Notes: generated by a model from the letters alone, not told the origin. Shown: positions 8,864 through 17,432, counted from the first letter of the stretch. The stretch is DNA of 64,000 nucleotides from Bacteroidia bacterium (GCA_030654175.1 JAURXZ010000008.1:427426-491425), one strand, 5' to 3'. Numbers and translations are program-made.

Positions 8864-10438
8864 ATGACTAAATATTTCATCATCGGAAGTCTGTTTATTT
8901 CAACTGCTTTATTCGCTCAAAAAAAAGCCCCCGAAAACTGGCTGTTGCTGAGTCCTAAATCTGATAAAGTTTATGGTACAGGAGTAGAAAATGCTTATGT
9001 AACATTAACAGGTAAAAAAACGAAAACCGTTATTGTGGCTGTAATAGATAGCGGCACTGATATTGAGCATGAAGATCTGAAAGAGGTTATCTGGACAAAT
9101 GCCGGTGAAATTGCCGACAATGGAATTGATGACGACAAAAATGGTTATGTTGATGATGTTCATGGCTGGAGTTTTTTAGGAGGAAAAAATGGTGATATCA
9201 ATTATGAAGCTAGTGAACTAGCAAGAATGTATCAGCGTATGAGCAAAAAATTCGAAAACGCAGATACTACAAAATTGATTGGAGCTGAGGTAAAAGAATT
9301 TCAGGAGTACAAAAAAATAAAAACCACCTTTTTAAAAGAGCAAGAGGAAAATGAGCAGCAGTTAGCTGGGATCCAAATGTTTTCTGACTTTTTGGACAGA
9401 GCAAAAAAACAAAACAATGGTGTGCTTTCTAAATCAGGTTTGAAAAATTATGTTCCTGAAAATAAAACAGATGAGAAAATTCAAAAGCGGATGAAACTTT
9501 TGTTTATGCTTGGTATAAAGCCTGAGGAGTTGGAAGGACAGATCACGGAAGGCAAAAAAGCCATCGAAAATATGGTAAAATATAATAAAATGAATGCTGA
9601 TTCTATTCGTCAATATGTGGTTGGCGACAATGTATATAATGTAAATGAGCGTTTTTATGGTTGCAACAGGGTTAAAGGACCTGATGCTTTGCATGGTACA
9701 CATGTTTCGGGGATCATTGCCGCAATAAGAAACAATAAAATTGGAATTAATGGTATTGTAACTGATGTAAAGATAATGCCGGTAAGAGCAGTTCCCAATG
9801 GTGATGAAAGAGATAAAGATATTGCAAATGCTATACGCTATGCTGTTGATAATGGAGCAACAATTATTAATATGAGTTTTGGGAAATATTATTCTCCTGA
9901 TAAAAAAATGGTGGATGATGCTGTACAATATGCATTATCAAAAGATGTTTTATTGATACATGCAGCGGGTAATGATTCAAAAAATAGCGACAAAGAACTT
10001 TCTTTTCCTAATCGTGAATTATTATCAGGTACACTTGTGCCAAACTGGCTTGAAGTGGGCGCAAACTCATACAAAGGAGGCAAAAATTTAATTGGAACAT
10101 TCTCCAACTATGGAAAAACCAAAGTGGATCTGTTTGCTCCCGGAGTTGATATTTATTCTACCGTGCCCGATAATAAATACCTGAATGAATCAGGAACAAG
10201 CATGGCTTCACCAACCACTGCCGGAGTTGCAGCACTTATCAGATGTTATTTTCCTGAATTAAAGGCAGAAGAAGTAAAGGCCCTGTTAATGAAAACGGTG
10301 GTTCCTTACAAAAAGAAAGTTATTAAACCAGGAACAAAGAAAAGTAAAGTGAAAATGACTGAACTTTGTATCTCCGGTGGCTTTGTTAATGCTAATAATG
10401 CGGTTGAAGATTTGATGGGATTGAATAAAAAGAAATAA
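8864..10438 (+). CDS. S8 family subtilisin-like serine protease, secreted
   Basis: 524 aa with a signal peptide (MTKYFIIGSLFISTALFAQ). The catalytic triad is readable: D62 in VIDSGTD, H277 in LHGTHVSG and S446 in GTSMASP, with oxyanion N370 in HAAGND. The Asp-His spacing is ~215 residues, against ~30 in classic subtilisins. A charged, helical segment (~110-265, rich in K/E, with KEFQEYKK and EEELEGQITEGKK-like stretches) is inserted between the Asp and His. Similar insert-bearing S8 proteins are common in Bacteroidota. There is no T9SS CTD, so it is probably periplasmic or outer-membrane associated. A perfect palindrome precedes it and no clear promoter is seen. Confidence 0.93.
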   Translation: MTKYFIIGSLFISTALFAQKKAPENWLLLSPKSDKVYGTGVENAYVTLTGKKTKTVIVAVIDSGTDIEHEDLKEVIWTNAGEIADNGIDDDKNGYVDDVHGWSFLGGKNGDINYEASELARMYQRMSKKFENADTTKLIGAEVKEFQEYKKIKTTFLKEQEENEQQLAGIQMFSDFLDRAKKQNNGVLSKSGLKNYVPENKTDEKIQKRMKLLFMLGIKPEELEGQITEGKKAIENMVKYNKMNADSIRQYVVGDNVYNVNERFYGCNRVKGPDALHGTHVSGIIAAIRNNKIGINGIVTDVKIMPVRAVPNGDERDKDIANAIRYAVDNGATIINMSFGKYYSPDKKMVDDAVQYALSKDVLLIHAAGNDSKNSDKELSFPNRELLSGTLVPNWLEVGANSYKGGKNLIGTFSNYGKTKVDLFAPGVDIYSTVPDNKYLNESGTSMASPTTAGVAALIRCYFPELKAEEVKALLMKTVVPYKKKVIKPGTKKSKVKMTELCISGGFVNANNAVEDLMGLNKKK

Positions 10439-10609
10439 AAATCGGAGTTGGATAAAACTTCAATTTAAGGATATTGGGGAAGATTATTCTCAGAATTGGA
10501 AAAATATTTTCTCAAAAAACTAATAAAGACTACACTAAATGATTGGCTATAATATTGTTTGTAATAAATTATAATTAATAATTTAAAAACAATTAAAAAA
10601 GCAAATCAA

Positions 10610-10927
10610 ATGAAAAAAATAGTAGTAGTATTTTCAGCGCTTACAATCTCTTTAGGAGCAATGGCACAAAATGGCACAATGGAAAAAAAGCACGATTGTG
10701 TAATGATGAAAGATGGGAAAATGGTTGAAATGAAAGATGGCAAAACAATGCCGATGGAAAAAGACTGGACCCTGAAAAACGGTACCATTATTATGAAGGA
10801 TGGTAAGATGAAAACCAAAGATGGGAAAATAATGCCAATGAAAGAAGGCGAATGTATGAACATGGATGGAAAAATGGAAATGAAGAAAAGCGAAAAAAAA
10901 GAAACAAAAATGAAGTCAGGGTATTAA
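10610..10927 (+). CDS. Small secreted Met/Lys-rich repeat protein (DUF6799-like)
   Basis: 105 aa. The signal peptide is residues 1-19 (SLGAMAQ), followed by tandem beta-hairpin-like repeats built on M-K-D-G-K (six or so DGK units) with abundant methionine and single cysteines C29 and C84. It resembles small Bacteroidota proteins annotated DUF6799 (from memory, not searched). Met-rich periplasmic repeats often suggest soft-metal (Cu/Ag) binding or methionine sacrificial oxidation, but nothing here proves either. It is monocistronic with a strong terminator 30 bp downstream. Confidence 0.75.
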   Translation: MKKIVVVFSALTISLGAMAQNGTMEKKHDCVMMKDGKMVEMKDGKTMPMEKDWTLKNGTIIMKDGKMKTKDGKIMPMKEGECMNMDGKMEMKKSEKKETKMKSGY

Positions 10928-10956
10928 AATAAATTTTGATTTTTTTCTCCTAATTT

Positions 10957-10987
10957 AAAATGTCCCGCTATGATGCGGGACATTTTT
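10957..10987 (+). terminator. Rho-independent terminator
   Basis: The stem AATGTCCCGC / GCGGGACATT has a short loop and a T-run, 30 bp after the DUF6799-like gene. An A-run on the left makes it potentially bidirectional. Confidence 0.85.
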
Positions 10988-11194
10988 ATTTTATATGCTC
11001 TTTCACTCCACGTTTAGTGTCTGCCAAATCATAAATATTTTACTGTCAAGATTGCTTTTAAAAATGATAAATATCACTCAATTGAATGATATTGTTCACG
11101 CTTTTTTTTTAAATATAATCTGAATTTTGAACCAGACTATTTTTAACTATTAATTAATTTTTATAAATGTAAAAAAAATCAATTGTAAGTAATA

Positions 11195-11455
11195 ATGAAA
11201 ACAATAAAAGATAATGAATTGTTAACCGAAAGCGAAAAGTTAAAAACTATAAAGCTAGCAAAAGGCGGGACTTGGTATAATGATTGGAAGCCATATTGTT
11301 TAAATTGTTCCTGTAACTTAAGAATGCAACAAAAGCCCTATGGCTTTATATGTTCAAGTTGTAAAGATATTATCGGATGGGATTTAACAAGATTACAAGA
11401 ATCTCCTATAAATTTTCAAATAGTCACCGAAAATCAAGGATTTAGCGGAAATTAA
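11195..11455 (+). CDS. Hypothetical 86-aa protein with zinc-ribbon-like cysteines
   Basis: 86 aa. The central region reads YCLNCSCNLRMQ ... FICSSCKDIIGWD, giving two C-x2-C knuckles spaced 16 residues apart, a treble-clef/zinc-ribbon pattern. The N-terminus is basic and helical. No known family is recognised. Its TAA (11453-11455) directly abuts the dtcC stop codon on the other strand, with no spacer and no terminator, so both genes probably arrived together or share tight packing in the island. A role in the Detocs system is speculative. Upstream ~260 bp is AT-rich with no clear promoter. Confidence 0.6.
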   Translation: MKTIKDNELLTESEKLKTIKLAKGGTWYNDWKPYCLNCSCNLRMQQKPYGFICSSCKDIIGWDLTRLQESPINFQIVTENQGFSGN

Positions 11456-12682
11456 CTACAGCATATTAAAAATAAACGAATAAAGGAATCGTGCACTTGT
11501 ATATGCAGAATATTTTTGATAATCATCATCTTTCTTTTCATCACCAAAATCACAAACAGATTTGATATAAAGAGCTTTTGTTTGATTGAAATAATGGCAA
11601 GCTAAATAAAGACCATAACCTTCCATATCAATTGCTAAGAGTTTTCTGTTGGGTTCTATAATATTTGCAACCATAGATTTACTTGCCACAACATAAGATC
11701 CAGAAGCAACTGGGCCTATTTTAGCTTTTAAAATTGTTTTACTAGAATTGCCTTTGTAGCTCGTTTGAATTTTGAGTATTTCAGCCTCTTTATTGATAAA
11801 ATTATTAAGTTTAGAAATAAGATTTTGATCCGTAGGAAATTGATGGGGTTCTGGTTTGAAAATAAAACCGCCAGACTCATTTTCCGTCATTTTTCCAGAC
11901 CCTAAATCAATCGCATTTTCAGCTATAACTATATCTCCAAAGTTTAGTCCCCTTTCTTTTATGCCAGCGCAAATGCCAGTCATGAAAATGTATTTTACTT
12001 TGAACTTTGAAATTATCATTGAAGAAACAGAAGCTGTAGCTTGCATCCCCATCCTATTAATTGAACAAGCTATTATCCTATAGGTATTACCATTTAAAGT
12101 ATTAATGACCCCTTCATGATAAATTATGGGATCATTTTCACCATCAAAAATTTTCCAATTGTATGGCAAATCAAGGACTTCGTTTAATTCAGGGTTTTCT
12201 AAAGCACAAATTATAGCAAAATCAAACTTGTTTTTTGTTTCAATGGATTCTTTGAACCTATTTTTTACGGCAATTAAATGACAAATTTTATTTTTGAGTT
12301 TATCCTTCCAATTATTGTTAATATAACTAAAAGTTATTAAGTGCCAAAGTTTATCTTCAAATCTATCGCTATGTAATTCTATTAATTCATCATGTTGTGA
12401 AAAACCAATTATATGAACTGGGATGTGAATATCGCTGTTGTAATATATTTCATCTAGAAATTTTATACTCTCCTCTGCAGATGCTTCTGATTCGGAATCA
12501 CGAGGCATAACAAGGTCAAGAAGTAATAAATCGTAATCATTTTCATAAAGAGCCTTTCTTCCTTCTTTTATAGTATATTTTTCATCAATAAATTGAACAT
12601 CTACCTTACATTCCTCTTCCAAAAATCTCTTTGTAATATCAATTTTTTCCTTAGAGTCATCTAGTATTAAAATTTTTATCAT
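11456..12682 (-). CDS. dtcC: Detocs effector DtcC: receiver domain fused to PNP-fold ATP nucleosidase
   Basis: 408 aa. Residues 1-~125 are a response-regulator receiver with the acidic pair D8-D9 and phospho-acceptor D56 in LLLLDLVMP. Residues ~152-408 are a nucleoside phosphorylase/nucleosidase (MTAN/PNP) fold: FAIICALENPE at the N-strand, TGICAGI at 235-241, the AIDMEGYG signature with E354, and KSVCDFGD with D378/D381 as likely catalytic Asp. In characterised Detocs, phosphorylated DtcC cleaves ATP to adenine and ribose-5'-triphosphate, stopping phage replication. The start overlaps the dtcB stop by 4 bp (ATGA), so the genes are translationally coupled. The assignment rests on domain fusion plus operon order; nucleotide specificity is inferred. 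Confidence 0.88.
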   Translation of the reverse strand: MIKILILDDSKEKIDITKRFLEEECKVDVQFIDEKYTIKEGRKALYENDYDLLLLDLVMPRDSESEASAEESIKFLDEIYYNSDIHIPVHIIGFSQHDELIELHSDRFEDKLWHLITFSYINNNWKDKLKNKICHLIAVKNRFKESIETKNKFDFAIICALENPELNEVLDLPYNWKIFDGENDPIIYHEGVINTLNGNTYRIIACSINRMGMQATASVSSMIISKFKVKYIFMTGICAGIKERGLNFGDIVIAENAIDLGSGKMTENESGGFIFKPEPHQFPTDQNLISKLNNFINKEAEILKIQTSYKGNSSKTILKAKIGPVASGSYVVASKSMVANIIEPNRKLLAIDMEGYGLYLACHYFNQTKALYIKSVCDFGDEKKDDDYQKYSAYTSARFLYSFIFNML

Positions 12683-13128
12683 AATAGTTTATTTATTGAT
12701 TCCTTTAAATTTAGTGCCCAATCAAAATTTTTATGGGAGAAAAATATGTATCCAAAATAGTTCTCTGGGTAATCTAAAGTCAATTCTTCATCTAATTGCT
12801 TTATTCTTGTTCCATCAACGTAGTTTTCATACATTGTAACAACTATTACTTTTGTTGAGATTTCTCTTAAATACATTTGTTTTAAAATATTCTTCCCCGC
12901 TAATGGCTCAGGTTCACCTCCCGACTCTTCACTCGAAATATCATAGGTTTGCATACTCATATCTAACAAAATTAAATCATAATCTGCATGATTTAAAGCT
13001 ATCTCCTTTGAGGCAGAGTTATAAGATGTTCTTTCTTCAAGTTTAATATGTGGATATTCACCCTCTAGAAATGCCCGCAATTTCTCAAGTTTTTTTTGGT
13101 TATCTTCAACTATTAGAATTCGTTTCAT
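12679..13128 (-). CDS. dtcB: Detocs stand-alone receiver DtcB (phosphate buffer)
   Basis: 149 aa, a single receiver domain with no output domain. Key residues are the E8-D9 acidic pocket, D56 in LILLDMSM and T98 in VIVVTMY. A long acidic loop (residues ~62-76, SSEESGGEPEP) follows the phosphorylation strand, similar to the loop in DtcC. In the described Detocs system DtcB accepts leaked phosphate from DtcA and so prevents accidental activation of the ATP-degrading effector. Both ends overlap neighbours by 4 bp, so expression is locked to dtcA and dtcC. Confidence 0.87.
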   Translation of the reverse strand: MKRILIVEDNQKKLEKLRAFLEGEYPHIKLEERTSYNSASKEIALNHADYDLILLDMSMQTYDISSEESGGEPEPLAGKNILKQMYLREISTKVIVVTMYENYVDGTRIKQLDEELTLDYPENYFGYIFFSHKNFDWALNLKESINKLL

Positions 13129-16100
13129 TTTTGAATAAGATTCTTTATTTCAATAGCAACATCTAAAATAAATTTTTCAGAATTATCTGTCTCAATTCGA
13201 ATAAAATTATTTTCATTATCTAAGTCGTATTTTACAATCTTTATCGCTTTACTAATTCCAGATTTGCTTTCAGAAATTAGCTTATTGGTATTAATAATCA
13301 ATTGGCCGTCTTTTGATTCTAAAGGTAAAGGGTCTGAATCATTTTCTTTCAAATTTATAAAACTACAAATTAAAAAACCATTCTCTTCTTTAGAAAAAAA
13401 ATCAAATTGTTTTTTTTCATTTTTGCTTGCACCATATTTGAACATGTTATCTAGTAATATTCTAAATAAATCTGTGAAATGTAAATAATAAGTTGATTTT
13501 ATTGTAGGATTTATATCAAGTTTAATATTGCATTCAGCAGAGATTTTAGGATAACACCTTACTGTATTTAACCAAACAATATTGAACAGTTTTTGAATAT
13601 CAAAATCATTTATTGATGAACCTGATCTTCTAAACCATGAACTTATTTTGTTTAATTTAGTTTCTATTATGGTGGTACACTCCACAACATTGGTAAATAT
13701 TTGTGGTAATTGATTGTTTCGAAATGCGAATCCCAATTCGCTGTCCAAATTATTTAACTCTTCTGAAAATTGATTTTTAATATCGTTATCAATATACGAA
13801 CGTATTACTTCTAAATTAGCATCTGTTCGTTTCCATATTAAATCTATCACTTTTTGACAAAATAATTTTGCATCAGTTTCCGTTGCGAGTTCATTAGCGA
13901 ATGAATACAATTCAGTTTTATCAAATTCATAATTAAACAACCCATAAATATTTTTTCCGTCTTTTTTAATTTGAATTTTTTCTCTAATAATATCCTCTAT
14001 AATAGTGTCTATTTTTAGAGAAAATTTGCTTAAAATATCATGTAATTTATTTTTCTGAATTTCAGATAGATTAAAAAAAGTTTTATTCCAAAATTTGCTT
14101 TTTTCATATTCAGAAGAGCTACCTATTCTACTTAAAATTAAATTTTGCTTTTCAATTTCAGGTCTGATTTCTCCTAATAAAACTCCGTGTCGAATTCTTG
14201 TACTTAAATAAGCAACAATTCCAAATTTACTAAATAGATATTTATCTAATATTAAATCATATAATTCTGAAAACACCTCCAATAAAGCGCTATCAGAATA
14301 CTTTACGTCCGTTTCATTATATTTATTTTTATCATCAAATTTGTAAAGAGCATATGAACTTTTTGTAATTACTAATATCTTTTTATCCCTTAAAGAAAGG
14401 TTATAAATAGTTTTATATCTTTTAAAAAGACCATCAATGTCATTAAGTTCATAATTTATTATTGCTTGATCATTGGCATAAATTTTACTTTCCTCGAGTT
14501 TCTGCGTTCCTTCATAAATAATAAGTTCATTTGAAACAAGATTTAGTTCTTCTTGAAAATATTTTTTCTTTAATGGATTAATCTCTATAAGATGATTAAT
14601 TATTTTCTGTCTTTCTGTTAGACGGTCAATAGTGGTATTAATATAGATTGAGTGTTTTAAAGTTTCTAGAGTACAAATATCATTATAAAAAAGTTCAACC
14701 TTACCCAGATTACTATCTAAATTATCCTCAAATAACTCAGAAGGTGTCTTTTTAAAAAAAATTTTGCAATATTGTTCAAGAATAAAGCTTTTTTCTAAGT
14801 CATCATTTGAATTTAATCCAACAAAAATTGGTAGCTCAATAGTTCTTTTAATTCCTTTATATTTTTGTTTTCTTAAAAGCATTACTAATTCTATGGAATT
14901 AATTTTATTAATAGAATTTGTATCTTTTAGATATTCATCAACAAAAAATTGAATTGCATCATTATAGTTCTCCAACTTAACCAAGCTTTCAAACCAATAT
15001 TTTAAAGCAGTTTGAAGAATAGGGGCATTCCCAGAAAAGAATGAAACTATTTTATTCCACTCAATTATTGATTCTTCATATTTGTTTTGTTTAAACAGAA
15101 TTTTCGCGTTATCAATAAGTGATATTTCATTACTTATTTCGCTATCGTTAGATATTTCATTGTTAATAAGTGTTTTCCAATATTTAATAGAAATGGAGTT
15201 AGCAAAATGAACTGTTCCATTCTGCAAATATTGAAGTGCAGTATCTTCCGTTTTATAAAAAACTGAAAAATAAGGGTCGAATAAAAAATTAGATAACAAT
15301 TTTAAATTCTTATTTGCGATAAAATTTTGCTCTTTTTTAAGAAAGTAATTTAAACCTGTTGCTATATCAAAGGATAAAATGTTCTTGTTAATTTGATATA
15401 AATTGTAAAGAAGATCCTTTCTGTTTGCTTTATTAGATATTAAGTTGAATATTTTTAAGCCAAGTTGATTTATAAGAGTTCCTTGGTCTAAAGTAATATT
15501 TAAAAATTCACGCTTTAAATTAACATGACATTTGGAATAAATAATTAATAAATCAAAGTGTTTTGTATTTTTTAACAAATATTTAGAGCATTCAGATATT
15601 GCATCCTCATAGAATCCCGAATAGTATAAGTCTAAGATTCTAATGTATTTTTCATCGAAATATTCTTTGTTATTTAGTTGGGGGGAGACACCGTATAGTA
15701 TAGGTAATAAGGAATTATCGTTTGTTTTGCGATATATATATCTTGATTTTAGAAAAACAAATTCTTTGCGGTCATCTTGTAAAAATAATATTTTAAGAAC
15801 ACTTACTAGGATTAAGTATCTATCTATTATAGAGTTTTTGTTTTCGAACAAAACTATAAAAGAATAATCGTTTAGTTGGTAACTTTCGAAAAAATTTAAC
15901 CTAAATCGATACCTAGCTCTTCCGTCATTTTCTTCCTTATTTTTGTTAAATCTGAATAAATTATCAATATCGTAATCATATTTATAAGCAGATAGATTTC
16001 TTTCTGTCCTTTGAGATAAAAAATGAGAAAGGGTTCCAATTAAGCCATTTTTGTTTATTTCGTAAATTTCTGATAAAAACAACTTTTGCTCTTCAGATTT

Positions 16101-16550
16101 ATTTTGATATTCTAAAAGCAAAAATTTAGCCTCAATATACCAAAGAGAAAATCCTGTTTCCTTTAAGATTACTTCTAAAATCTGCTCTGCTTTTTCGTAA
16201 TTACCTAGCAAAAAAGCATTTTCAAAATCATTTTTTAAAATAAGAAATAAGGATAGTTCTTTCGCATATTTTTTAATTGACAAAAGAACCCATTTAACTT
16301 CGTTTTCAAGCGATTCTGGTTTATACAATAAATCACATTTGCCTAGATCCTCCAATTTATCCGGCAATGCACTGCCATAAATAGTAAAAGAAAGTGGCTT
16401 AACAGTTTTATCTAATGCTTCTACTACTTGACTTAAAATATTATAACTAAGTTCGTTTTTTAAAGAATGGACCGCATTCTTCTTTTCTTTTGAAGAAAGA
16501 ACCTTGCCTATTCCATAATGCTGCATAGATATTTCGTCTATTTTCTTCAT
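13125..16550 (-). CDS. dtcA: Detocs sensor DtcA: TPR-like repeats plus divergent histidine-kinase ATPase
   Basis: 1141 aa, first gene of the operon. Most of the protein (~60-750) is alpha-helical, with TPR-like pairs such as AENFLLGNYEKAEQILEVIL-type and ILFKQNKYEESIIEWNKIV segments, the presumed infection-sensing region. A candidate phospho-acceptor is H788 in STRIRHGVLLGEIR. Near the C-terminus a HATPase-like domain shows an N-box (DLFRILLDNMFKYG, N1035) and a degenerate G-box (SKSGISKAIKIVK, ~1095-1107). No transmembrane segment is seen, so it is cytoplasmic. In known Detocs DtcA phosphorylates DtcB and DtcC. The coding region is visibly more AT-rich than neighbouring housekeeping genes, consistent with transfer. 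The assignment depends mainly on the operon; the kinase half is divergent. Confidence 0.85.
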   Translation of the reverse strand: MKKIDEISMQHYGIGKVLSSKEKKNAVHSLKNELSYNILSQVVEALDKTVKPLSFTIYGSALPDKLEDLGKCDLLYKPESLENEVKWVLLSIKKYAKELSLFLILKNDFENAFLLGNYEKAEQILEVILKETGFSLWYIEAKFLLLEYQNKSEEQKLFLSEIYEINKNGLIGTLSHFLSQRTERNLSAYKYDYDIDNLFRFNKNKEENDGRARYRFRLNFFESYQLNDYSFIVLFENKNSIIDRYLILVSVLKILFLQDDRKEFVFLKSRYIYRKTNDNSLLPILYGVSPQLNNKEYFDEKYIRILDLYYSGFYEDAISECSKYLLKNTKHFDLLIIYSKCHVNLKREFLNITLDQGTLINQLGLKIFNLISNKANRKDLLYNLYQINKNILSFDIATGLNYFLKKEQNFIANKNLKLLSNFLFDPYFSVFYKTEDTALQYLQNGTVHFANSISIKYWKTLINNEISNDSEISNEISLIDNAKILFKQNKYEESIIEWNKIVSFFSGNAPILQTALKYWFESLVKLENYNDAIQFFVDEYLKDTNSINKINSIELVMLLRKQKYKGIKRTIELPIFVGLNSNDDLEKSFILEQYCKIFFKKTPSELFEDNLDSNLGKVELFYNDICTLETLKHSIYINTTIDRLTERQKIINHLIEINPLKKKYFQEELNLVSNELIIYEGTQKLEESKIYANDQAIINYELNDIDGLFKRYKTIYNLSLRDKKILVITKSSYALYKFDDKNKYNETDVKYSDSALLEVFSELYDLILDKYLFSKFGIVAYLSTRIRHGVLLGEIRPEIEKQNLILSRIGSSSEYEKSKFWNKTFFNLSEIQKNKLHDILSKFSLKIDTIIEDIIREKIQIKKDGKNIYGLFNYEFDKTELYSFANELATETDAKLFCQKVIDLIWKRTDANLEVIRSYIDNDIKNQFSEELNNLDSELGFAFRNNQLPQIFTNVVECTTIIETKLNKISSWFRRSGSSINDFDIQKLFNIVWLNTVRCYPKISAECNIKLDINPTIKSTYYLHFTDLFRILLDNMFKYGASKNEKKQFDFFSKEENGFLICSFINLKENDSDPLPLESKDGQLIINTNKLISESKSGISKAIKIVKYDLDNENNFIRIETDNSEKFILDVAIEIKNLIQK

Positions 16551-17137
16551 TAATTATTTTCAGTTACAGATATGGTAGAAAGAAGTATTTCTACACATGG
16601 TGAATGTTTTTCTTTTTAATTTAATGCCTTTGATGTATTTTTAGCTAAATGTAACATTATTATTCTTGAATCAAATTAACAATATACTTTTCAACATTTA
16701 TAAAAGTCATTAGTTATTTATTATACAAACTATGTATTATTTCTTTACAATAACATGACAAAAACTAAATGTTTTCCATCTTTGGTGTCATATATTATAA
16801 CTTGCACATATTAACTAATTATTTATTCTTTAAGAATAGATATGGAAAATAAAATTGAGGATAAGAAACTTGAGATAAAAGAACTTATTGAATTAAGAAA
16901 ATCAAATAAGTATAAAGATAATAAGTTGATTACAAAAGAATTTGGAAAATCTTGGATGTAAGGTTAAAACGATTAATTGTGATGAATTGGCAAAATGGGG
17001 AGGAGCGATCAGATGTGCCAGTTTTACTAATTAGTTTAAATTAAGAGAAGTTCTGAATTTTCGTCAACTTAATATTAAAATAATGGAAAAAATGAAAAAT
17101 TCGTGGATTCGTAAACTAATCCGTCAACCAAAGAAAA
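16551..17137. other. AT-rich spacer between dtcA and tRNA-Arg
   Basis: A long non-coding gap upstream of dtcA. It contains a 39-codon ORF at 16842-16961 (MENKIEDKKLEIKEL..., probably fortuitous or a remnant) and the gene fragment at 16930-17034. No canonical TAnnTTTG promoter for dtcA was recognised. Confidence 0.5.
16930..17034 (+). pseudogene. Remnant of an amidinotransferase/arginine deiminase-family C-terminus
   Basis: The frame ending at TAG 17032-17034 reads KNLENLGCKVKTINCDELAK followed by WGGAIRCASFTN. The GG-x-x-R-C motif, following a strand-Cys-Asp-Glu-Leu segment, resembles the C-terminal catalytic Cys motif (GGGxRCxT/S) of the guanidino-modifying superfamily. Upstream in this frame a TGA stops it at once, so the rest of the gene is gone. 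Recognition is from motif alone. Confidence 0.4.
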
Positions 17138-17173
17138 AAGACCGCTGCAAATACGAGGATTAGCAGCGGTCTT
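17138..17173 (-). terminator. Terminator of the tRNA-Arg transcript
   Basis: Perfect 11-bp arms AAGACCGCTGC / GCAGCGGTCTT around a 14-nt loop. Read on the minus strand it is followed by a T-run, 13 bp after the tRNA 3' end. Confidence 0.85.
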
Positions 17174-17185
17174 AAAATTTTTGTG

Positions 17186-17259
17186 TGACCTCGAGAGGGT
17201 TCGAACCTCCAACCTTTGGTTTCGGAAACCAACACTCTATCCAGTTGAGCTACGAAGTC
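17186..17259 (-). tRNA. tRNA-Arg (anticodon CCG)
   Basis: 74 nt on the minus strand. The 7-bp acceptor stem GACTTCG / CGAGGTC contains one G-U pair. The D arm is AGCTCAACTGGATAGAG, the anticodon loop TTCCGAA gives CCG, and the T arm is GGAGG-TTCGAAC-CTCT. The CCA end is not encoded (ACAC follows). It decodes CGG. Its 3' end faces the Detocs island, the side where integrases commonly insert, but I found no second copy of the 3' segment in the window. Confidence 0.95.
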
Positions 17260-17396
17260 ATTTATTTTTGCAAAGATAAGGTAAAATCAATGTGTTAATT
17301 TGAAAATCTGTTGATTTGATACTGAAAGATCGTATTTATGATCTAAAGATCACACATTATCAAATTACTGATCCAATACAATAAAATCAGTACTTT

Positions 17397-17404
17397 TATG
17401 TTTG
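17397..17404 (+). promoter_or_regulatory. Putative -7 box of porZ
   Basis: TATGTTTG matches TAnnTTTG, 28 bp before the porZ ATG. No clear -33 TTG at the ideal spacing. Confidence 0.4.
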
Positions 17405-17432
17405 AATTACGCAAATCAACATTATTTTAAGC

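Noticed and set aside
9434-10107. Two long minus-strand frames (164 and 72 aa) inside the S8 protease
   Set aside because: They are antisense to a well-conserved catalytic gene and carry no domain or signal of their own.
16842-16961. 39-aa ORF upstream of dtcA (antitoxin-like charged peptide)
   Set aside because: Low complexity in very AT-rich DNA, no promoter or partner; it overlaps the gene fragment in another frame.
10928-17300. Search for attL/attR direct repeats of the tRNA-Arg 3' end around the Detocs island
   Set aside because: No second copy of the T-arm/acceptor segment was found by eye between 10.9 and 17.2 kb, and no integrase gene is present, so a tRNA-targeted element is not demonstrated.
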